DNA of 64,000 nucleotides from Phragmites australis (lineage: Eukaryota > Streptophyta > Magnoliopsida > Poales > Poaceae), in contig NC_084923.1 of assembly GCF_958298935.1 (NCBI RefSeq), positions 36,982,501 to 37,046,500 on the forward strand. Reading direction: 5' to 3'. The notes under the pieces were generated by a model. It saw nothing but the letters and a program-made list of their open reading frames with translations. It did no database searches and was not told the DNA's origin. This document shows positions 57,885 through 64,000 of the stretch, piece by piece (the first letter of the stretch is position 1; every line of letters begins with the position of its first letter). The translations under genes were made by a program, and so were the position numbers.

Positions 57885-58527
57885 AGGGTGGCAACGGGTC
57901 GGGTCGAGACTGGGTAGAGCGAGAACACACTCGATTCGAAACCCAAGATATCAAACCCGGCTCGGCTCTGAAATTGTTACCGAATGTAAAATGACCTCTG
58001 GCCCCGGTCCCGACAGGGACCCGACACCCATCGCGAACCCGAAACTTACGCCCACCAGCCTCCCTACCCTCTGTCACACCGTCATCAGGGAAATGCACCA
58101 CCACCACTGGGCAAACATAGTGGCGCACACAGTAGTCGCTCACGCTCCCGAGCCACCCCTTGCTAGTCCTCTATGAGGTGCCAAACCCTTTTTCTACCTA
58201 TGATGGCCAGGCTGAAGAAGACGCAAGGGGACTCAGGTTGGAGGGAGGCCAACGTAGGGTGGTACGAGGCCGACGCCTTCACCAGCGGCGGATGCCGGGG
58301 GACTCAAGCTGAAGGGAGGCCAACGTAGGGCGGTGCGGGGATGGCGCCTTCACCGGCGATGGAAGCGCTGCCAGTGGTAGGTCAATGGAGGGGCTCGCCT
58401 AGGCCTGCATCGCAGGGTAGGGGTCAGGATTTTCTGCGGACAGGCGGAGATGGAGAGAAGCCGTGGGGAAGGGAGGACACGCGAGGGGAGGAGGTCCGGG
58501 AGAAGAGGACGAGGGGGCGGCGGTCAT
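57885..58527. other. GC-rich stretch with a tandem duplication and hAT-MITE-like start
   Basis: 'agggtggcaacgggtcgggt' (57886 onward) resembles a common plant hAT-MITE end, but its partner was not found. 58231-58350 holds a diverged direct duplication of 'gggaggccaacgtagg...gcgccttcacc'. No supported gene. Confidence 0.3.
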
Positions 58528-58625
58528 AAAGATCAAATTAGGGTTCTTACTCAAATTAATAGGTAGTACAAGCGACCACAAAGATCAAATTAGGGTTCTT
58601 ACTCAAATCAATAGGTAGTACAAAC
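58528..58625. repeat. 52-bp period duplication near the LTR edge
   Basis: 'aaagatcaaattagggttct' and the next 25 bases occur at 58528 and 58580 with one change. Confidence 0.85.
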
Positions 58626-59637
58626 TTCCCGAGGCACTCCACAAGCTCGGGTGCTCTCCGGGTGAACGCATTGCTGTCTAGGAACTCAAAGCTCCAAGAG
58701 TGAAGAATGCAAATTAAAAGCTTGGCGATGATCTCAAGTGCTCAAGAATGGATTTTAGCTCTTTATCACTCAATCTTACTTTCCAAACCCTAATCTCCAA
58801 ATCTTGAAAAAATCAAAGCTCTAGAGGAGTAGGAGGGCTATTGAATGGCTTTGAATGAATTTGTCCACGAGTGGTTCAGCAGCAAATGAAGGAGGGGGTG
58901 AGACGTATTTATAGCCCACTTAAAAAACTAGCCGTTACTATGCATTTTGTACTGACCCGGAGTATCCAGATTCACCCAGAAACTCCAGGTAACACATAGG
59001 CACACATAGAGAACTATTATCCGGAGCCTCCCCGGAGGGTCTGAAAATACCAGAACCTAGAGTATCCAGGTTAACCCGGAGACTCCTGATTAAGCACTTA
59101 AAGCCTACCCGAGACTCTGGCTCAGAGTTTCACCTGGAGACTCCGACCACATACCAAACTCCGGAGTATCCGAGCTAACCTAGAGACTCCGGGTTGAGCT
59201 CTCAAACTCAAACCGAGACTCTCTGCCGGAGTCTCACCCGGAGACTCCGACCTACTGATCAGAGTTTGGAGTATCCGGGCTAACCCGGAGACTCCATGCT
59301 CAGACAACAAAAGCCCTTTTCCTGGTGTCCGTGGATGATTGTGTCTCTCCATTTTCGGTTTTAAAAGGATAATTTGAGCACTGAGACACCTTCAAGACCA
59401 TTAACATTCATCCCTCTTGATAGTACGGCTATCCTTAACTCAAATTCAAAATAAAATGAATTAAGGCATATTGAGTAACTACATGCCACTTCTCTTTTCT
59501 TTTTGAGGGGTGCCAACATCTCTTAACTTATCCAAAGTGACTTAAAACATGTTCATAACTTCAGCAAATCCATTAGTCCCTTAATCGTTTGTCATCAATT
59601 AGCCAAAACCCACATAAGCGACCTAGATGCACTTTCA
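58580..59637 (-). repeat. 3' LTR of the SIRE-type element
   Basis: Begins TGAAAGTGCATCTAGG at 59637 (minus), the usual start for this lineage. TATA box GGCTATAAATACG at 58904-58916. 58960-59300 has many diverged 'cccggagactccg' / 'ggagtatccgg' units. The end near 58580 is estimated. Confidence 0.6.
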
Positions 59638-59652
59638 ATCTCCACTTTTTGG
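59638..59652 (-). other. Polypurine tract of the SIRE-type element
   Basis: Minus-strand AAAAAGTGGAGAT directly before the LTR; one T interrupts the purines, so the tract itself is mutated. Confidence 0.55.
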
Positions 59653-60236
59653 TGATTGATGACAACACGATTAAAGCTTACAAGAGATAATAGAATTAAA
59701 GAGTTTTGAATTTTAAGATATATGGTGAGCTCCCCCTAAATGTGTGCATTGATTGAAATTGAAATTTTAGATCAAATGCACATATTTAAAGAAATTTTGT
59801 GAGAGCTCCCCCTATATCTTAGCATCCATGGGGTGCAAGTGTGAGTGAACATGATAGCATATGATGAATAAGACAAGATATATCACAAAACATAAGAAAG
59901 AGAGAAACAAACATTACATATTAAACATCTCACGTTATCACACTAACACAAAAATTATCTTACAAATATAAATTCAACGACTAGCCCACCACACATAGTT
60001 CATCACAAATAATTACATATATCTTAATGTCCAACGGAAACGATAAAGATTCGAATAGATAAACAAGATGGGACAAAGTTCATAACCCGGAGACTCCGGG
60101 TCAACCCGGAGACTCCGGGTTGGAGCGGAAAAGATAGACAGCAGGAGAAGATATGCATTCTTTCCCCCTTTGGCATCAAGCACCAAAAAGAAAGAGAAGC
60201 AACTGAGATGATCTAGTCGCTGCCTCCTTCGGAGTC
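59653..60236. other. Internal non-coding part of the SIRE-type element
   Basis: Includes 'gagactccgggt' repeats near 60080-60120 like those of the LTR. No coding domain. Confidence 0.5.
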
Positions 60237-61921
60237 CTAATCTCCATCATCATCGGAGCCGTTGCCATTGTCATCGTTGTCCGGAGAACTTTCCTCGGCT
60301 CCTCCCAAATTCTCTTCTTCGGTCTCCTCATCATCATCTTGTGCATGTGAAGTTCTCGCTGTAGCTGTTTGGGCTTCATCATACCATGCCCATGGATTCT
60401 CGAACTTTTCTAGCTCACTCACTTCTTCTTCGGAGGCAATTGGAGAGCAAGGAGACTCAATCCTCAAATTAGCATAAATAGCTTTTTGCCGCTCTTCTAT
60501 CTTCCTCAACCTTAAATTTGTCTTGTCTTTGTGCTCTTTGATCTTAATAGCATTGTGAGTGCACACCTTGAATATTGCTTTGAGAGCTTTTTTTATGAAA
60601 GACAGAGAGCCACATGAGGAAGACATACGCTTTAGAGCTAGCCTATGAGCACTAGGCTGAAGGAGGAGATGAAGGTAGAGGTGTAGATGATTTAGTGCTC
60701 ACCAATCTCATTCTATACGGCTCATGCTTCATTTCCTTAAAAAAAACTTTTCTTTGTAACCCCCTCTCAATCATATACATGATGTTAGGGGCATATGGAC
60801 AACTTTGGCTAAGAGTGTGTGATGCGGTATGGATCTCTTCCCAAATGAAGTCTATCACACTAAAGGCTCTCCCTCATTTGACATCCTAGTGAGAAGGTTT
60901 CTTGATATTCCTTGAACTGTTGTATCGTCTCCACTTTTAGAGCCAAAGTGAGATGAAATAAGGAGTTTAAGCACTTGTAAAATGGCCGCATGCCGGTAAC
61001 CATGATATGGATTACTTTTCCATGATCTGAATACATAAAATCCATATATTCTGTCTAGAGTTGATTCTCATTGTGAATCTTTGTCTCTTGTGTATCGCGG
61101 ACATCAAATCCAAACACATGAGCAAAAGCTCGATATGAAATTTCATATTTCTCTCCCTTGATTGTCCAAAACATAGATTGATTTTTCTCATGATCATACC
61201 AGAGTGTTGCATAAAATTAAGTAATCACCTCCTCACTCCAGTCATACTTAAGACCCAAGGTGTATTTGATCCTCTTGTGCTCACAAGCTAAGATGACTTC
61301 ATTGAATGTGGGATCATCCTTGCTAGCCATGTAATCCCAATAAATCCATTGCATAGGAGTTATCAGCTTTTTCTTAGTAAGGATCACAGTTTCATAAAAA
61401 TCCGCTTGGAAATCACTCCAAAAGCGGTGATCAACGACATTCTTCACATATTCAAACGGATCCTCATATCTTTCCTTCTTTACTTTGCTTGCCCTTTTCA
61501 TGTAGTTCACAACGAGTTTGGGCATATCATTTGTTGTATGTATCCTAAGAGGCCGGTGAAGCTTCAAAGGATCCAACATAAGACTTTCCTCTTCTTCACT
61601 CTCTTCTTGCCCTTGAGCCCAAGACCCAGAAGGCACATCTTTTCCTTTTTCTCTATCTTCCGTTGCACCCCTTCCTCTTCCTCTCATTGCTTGCATCTTC
61701 ATTCTGCCACGAGGTGCATTTGTTGTTGGAATTGTCTCATGAATTTGAATGCCTGCTGATGAAGCTGGCACCTTCTGAACGATCGTGCGAGAGCGACCAT
61801 GCCCACTGCCACTGCCATTGTTACTGCCGCTGCCCTCTGTTTGCCATGGAGGAGGTTGAGCTTGCGGATCAAACTTTACTTTTATTCTCCTTTGATAAGC
61901 ATTACCCTTGTCTCGTCCCAT
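60237..61921 (-). pseudogene. Extra ORF after pol of the SIRE-type element, broken
   Basis: Starts MGRDKGNAYQRRIKV at 61921, just after a good splice acceptor (TTGTGTATCTCAG ending near 61933), which suggests a spliced subgenomic message. A G/S-rich and basic region is followed by the block HRFWSDFQADFYETVI...ITPMQWIYWDYMASKDDPTFNEVILACEHKRI. After a TAA (61217-61219) comes FYATLWYDHEKNQSMFWTIKGEKYEISYRAFAHVFGF, which resembles the plant transposon-protein domain Transposase_32. A TAG near 61060 and a shift near 60870 follow. The C-terminal part 60626-60237 (KIEERQKAIYANLRI..., acidic tail) is still open. In this lineage the ORF holds the env-like position; no membrane segment is visible here. 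Non-functional as it stands. Confidence 0.65.
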
Positions 61922-62768
61922 CTCAACAAGTCCTGAGATACACAAGAAGGGGATATTTGAGACGTGAGAAGAATTGCACGCGAAGGAATTGATAAACAAA
62001 CTGACTGGCAGAAATTGGACAACTCGGAGTATCCGGGCCAACACAGATACTCCGGGTAGCCCGACTCCGGGGCAACATGTTAGGGTTTGAGAGATTCAAC
62101 CATAGCATTGCAAAAACCGTGGAGTATGTGTTTCTAGGAAGGATATGGAACATATCTACTAAAGAAATCTGACTCTAAATAAAAGCATTGAGAGATCGGG
62201 TGAATTGTTCTTGAGATACCTTTTTAAGGCAAACAATGCACTGATGGTTGATCCAGAGGGAGAGCCGGAGTATCCGGCCTAGGGATGAAGTTGACTTGAT
62301 GAAGAACTCCCAAAACTCTTGGTGAAAACTTGAGATCGCCCAAGGGACCTTTCCACGGTGATAGGGGTGAAAGAGAAATTGGAGAGCTAGAATGAGAGGG
62401 GAACTGCTCGGGGAGATAAATAAGCCTGGGTGATCCGGAGACTCCGGGTTCTATCAACTCAATAGAACCAACAGATCACAGAGGATGTCCAGAATTCGGA
62501 CACTCCAGTTACTAGAACTCGACAGAGATAGAATTTTGAGCTGAGATTCGATGAGGGATTTCGGGAGAAGGATTGTTGGACATATAAGATCTTTTTGCTA
62601 CTTTTGATCAGCCAACAAACAACAGTACATAACTATGATCACAAGTAGCAAGATATGATCAAAAGATCAAAGAATCAAATAATTTTTTATAATAGCAAAC
62701 AAAGAGATTTTTGCAAAATTCTAGCCACCAAAACTATAAAACTAGAACAGTCAATTGCATGCAACATA
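61922..62768. other. Spacer between pol and the extra ORF
   Basis: Contains diverged 'ggagtatccgg' units (62030, 62262, 62430) also found in the LTR, and no coding domain. Confidence 0.5.
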
Positions 62769-63998
62769 TCAAGCTATGTTGCGAGAGTCGAGGATATTTA
62801 GCTCATTTCTCAACTCGCAAAACATTTGCTCATCTAGTGGCTTTGTGAGGATATCGGCTAGTTGTTTTTCGGTTCTCACATGGCGAATATCGATATCACC
62901 TTTGTTTGAGTGATCTCTCGGGTAATGGTGACGGATGTCTATGTGCTTGGTTCTTGAGTGTTGCACGGGATTGTTGGCTATTTTGATGGCACTCTCATTG
63001 TCACAAAAAAGTAGGACTTTGGTCATGTTGTAGCCATAATCTCTTAAGGTTTATGTCATCCAAAGAAGTTGAGCACAACAAGCGTCCGTGGAAATATACT
63101 CAGCTTCGGCGGTGGATAGGGCTATGAAATTTTGTTTCTTTGAAAACCAACACACAAAGAACCTACCCAAGAATTGACAAGTCCATGAGGTACTCTTTCT
63201 ATCCACATTACAACCGGTATAATCGGAATCTGAATAGCCGAAATTGTCAAAGGATGAACCTTTAGGATACCATAAGCCAAGGTGAGGGGTATGAACCAAA
63301 TATCTAAGAATTCTCTTAACGGTCATTAAGTGGCACTCTTTTGGAGCGGCTTGAAATCTTGCACACATGCACACACTAAGCATAATATTGGGCCTAGATG
63401 AACAAAGGTAAAGTAAATAACCAATCATGAAGTGATATATCTTTTGATCCACACCTTGCCATCTTCATTGAGATCAAGATGTCCATTAGCTTGCATAGGA
63501 GTCTTGATGGGTTTGGCATTCTCCATATCAAACTTTTTGAGCATGTCTTTGATACACTTGGTTTGACATATTAAAGTCCCTTCCTTTAATTGTTTGATTT
63601 GAAATCCTAAGAAGAACTTTAACTCTCCCATCATTGACATCTCAAATCTCTTGGTCATGATCCTACTAAATTCTTCACAAAAGCTTTTGTTAGTAGAACC
63701 AAATATAATATCATCAACATATATTTGGCAAACAAATAAATCATTATCAATATTCTTAGTGAAGAGAGTATAACCGGCTTTGCCTATTTCAAAACCTTTT
63801 TTGATAAGAAAATCCCTAAGATATTCATACCATGCTCTAGGTGCTTGCTTAAGCTCGTAGAGCGCCTTATGGAATTTATAAACATGATGAGGATACATGA
63901 GATCCTCAAATCGGGGTGGTTACTCCAAATACACTAATTCAGAGATTGGTCCATTTGATATAACTTGAAATCATGGTGAGTAGCATAGGCAAGTAATA
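62769..63998 (-). pseudogene. Ty1/copia pol C-terminal part (RT and RNase H), broken
   Basis: From 63998 down: KLYQM, then a loss of roughly eight residues that normally follow (the block holding the first RT motif), then a frame change and a TAA. From 63898 it is open: YPHHVYKFHKALYELKQAPRAWYE and the YVDDIIFGS active-site box. A frameshift near 63440 leads to the next frame with MIGYLLYLCSSRPNIM, YSDSDYTGC and STAEAEYISTDACCAQLLWM. A TAA at 63051-63053 interrupts it, and from 63026 comes FCDNESAIKIANNPVQHSRTKHIDIRHH and the end of RNase H. It also lacks any sign of purifying constraint, so this copy is dead. Confidence 0.85.
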
Positions 63999-64000
63999 TT

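Larger units (their letters stand above)
58528..64000 (-). mobile_element. SIRE-type Ty1/copia retrotransposon, 3' part, decayed
   Basis: Read on the minus strand from the window end: RT and RNase H end of pol (63998-62769), a spacer, an additional ORF (61921-60237), polypurine tract, and 3' LTR. Integrase, Gag and 5' LTR lie beyond 64000. The RNase H wording (HSRTKHIDIRHH, QLADILTKPLDE, LRNELNIL) and the extra ORF after pol place it in the SIRE/Maximus lineage. The exact left limit is not certain. Confidence 0.75.

Overview
The window is nuclear DNA from a plant, almost certainly a grass. It has GT-AG introns, two recognisable plant housekeeping genes with GC-rich first exons, and a nested set of typical grass transposable elements (Tat-lineage Ty3/gypsy, SIRE-type Ty1/copia, Mutator-like, CACTA, LINE and MITE). 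I cannot name the species. I found no CRISPR array, rRNA gene or intact tRNA gene.

Host genes. Two convergent genes sit in the centre. On + is the plastid pyruvate dehydrogenase E1 beta subunit (20939-24183, 4 exons, about 390 aa). On - is the delta subunit of translation initiation factor eIF2B (31981-24782, 7 exons, about 611 aa). Their stop codons are about 600 bp apart. All exon joins were placed by GT-AG sites and keep frame. The eIF2B-delta introns hold a LINE with a 19-bp target duplication, a hAT-like MITE, and a short LTR element inserted into that MITE.

Left third (1-20.2 kb). This is transposon territory. Three related Mutator-like elements (MULEs) share termini close to GGCAAAAA: A (1-4903, truncated by the window, with a decayed plant-mobile-domain gene on -), B (5330-7590, a long foldback) and C (15555-18953, a decayed transposase with a duplicated promoter, flanked by a perfect 9-bp duplication). 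Between them lie a Pack-MULE-like element (10953-12159, perfect 9-bp duplication, GC-rich interior), a CACTA element (12333-14151) and solo repeat fragments.

Centre right (32.6-46.6 kb). A complete 13,977-bp Ty3/gypsy element of the Tat lineage has two 1309-bp LTRs that look identical and a TAATT target duplication. The + strand encodes Gag-protease and RT-RNase H-RNase H-integrase in one frame, split by a single TAG. The - strand, between pol and the 3' LTR, carries a second gene with its own TATA box, a 77-nt GT-AG intron and about 1037 codons. Its N-terminal part resembles the plant 'putative gypsy type transposon' domain and its C-terminal part is a long coiled coil.

Right part (46.6-64 kb). 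An 8.2-kb MULE (48023-56255) with hairpin-rich terminal inverted repeats carries decayed mudrA-like, plant-mobile-domain and GRF-finger/coiled-coil genes. After CACTA debris comes the 3' half of a decayed SIRE-type Ty1/copia element on -: 3' LTR, polypurine tract, an extra ORF after pol, and the RT/RNase H end of pol.
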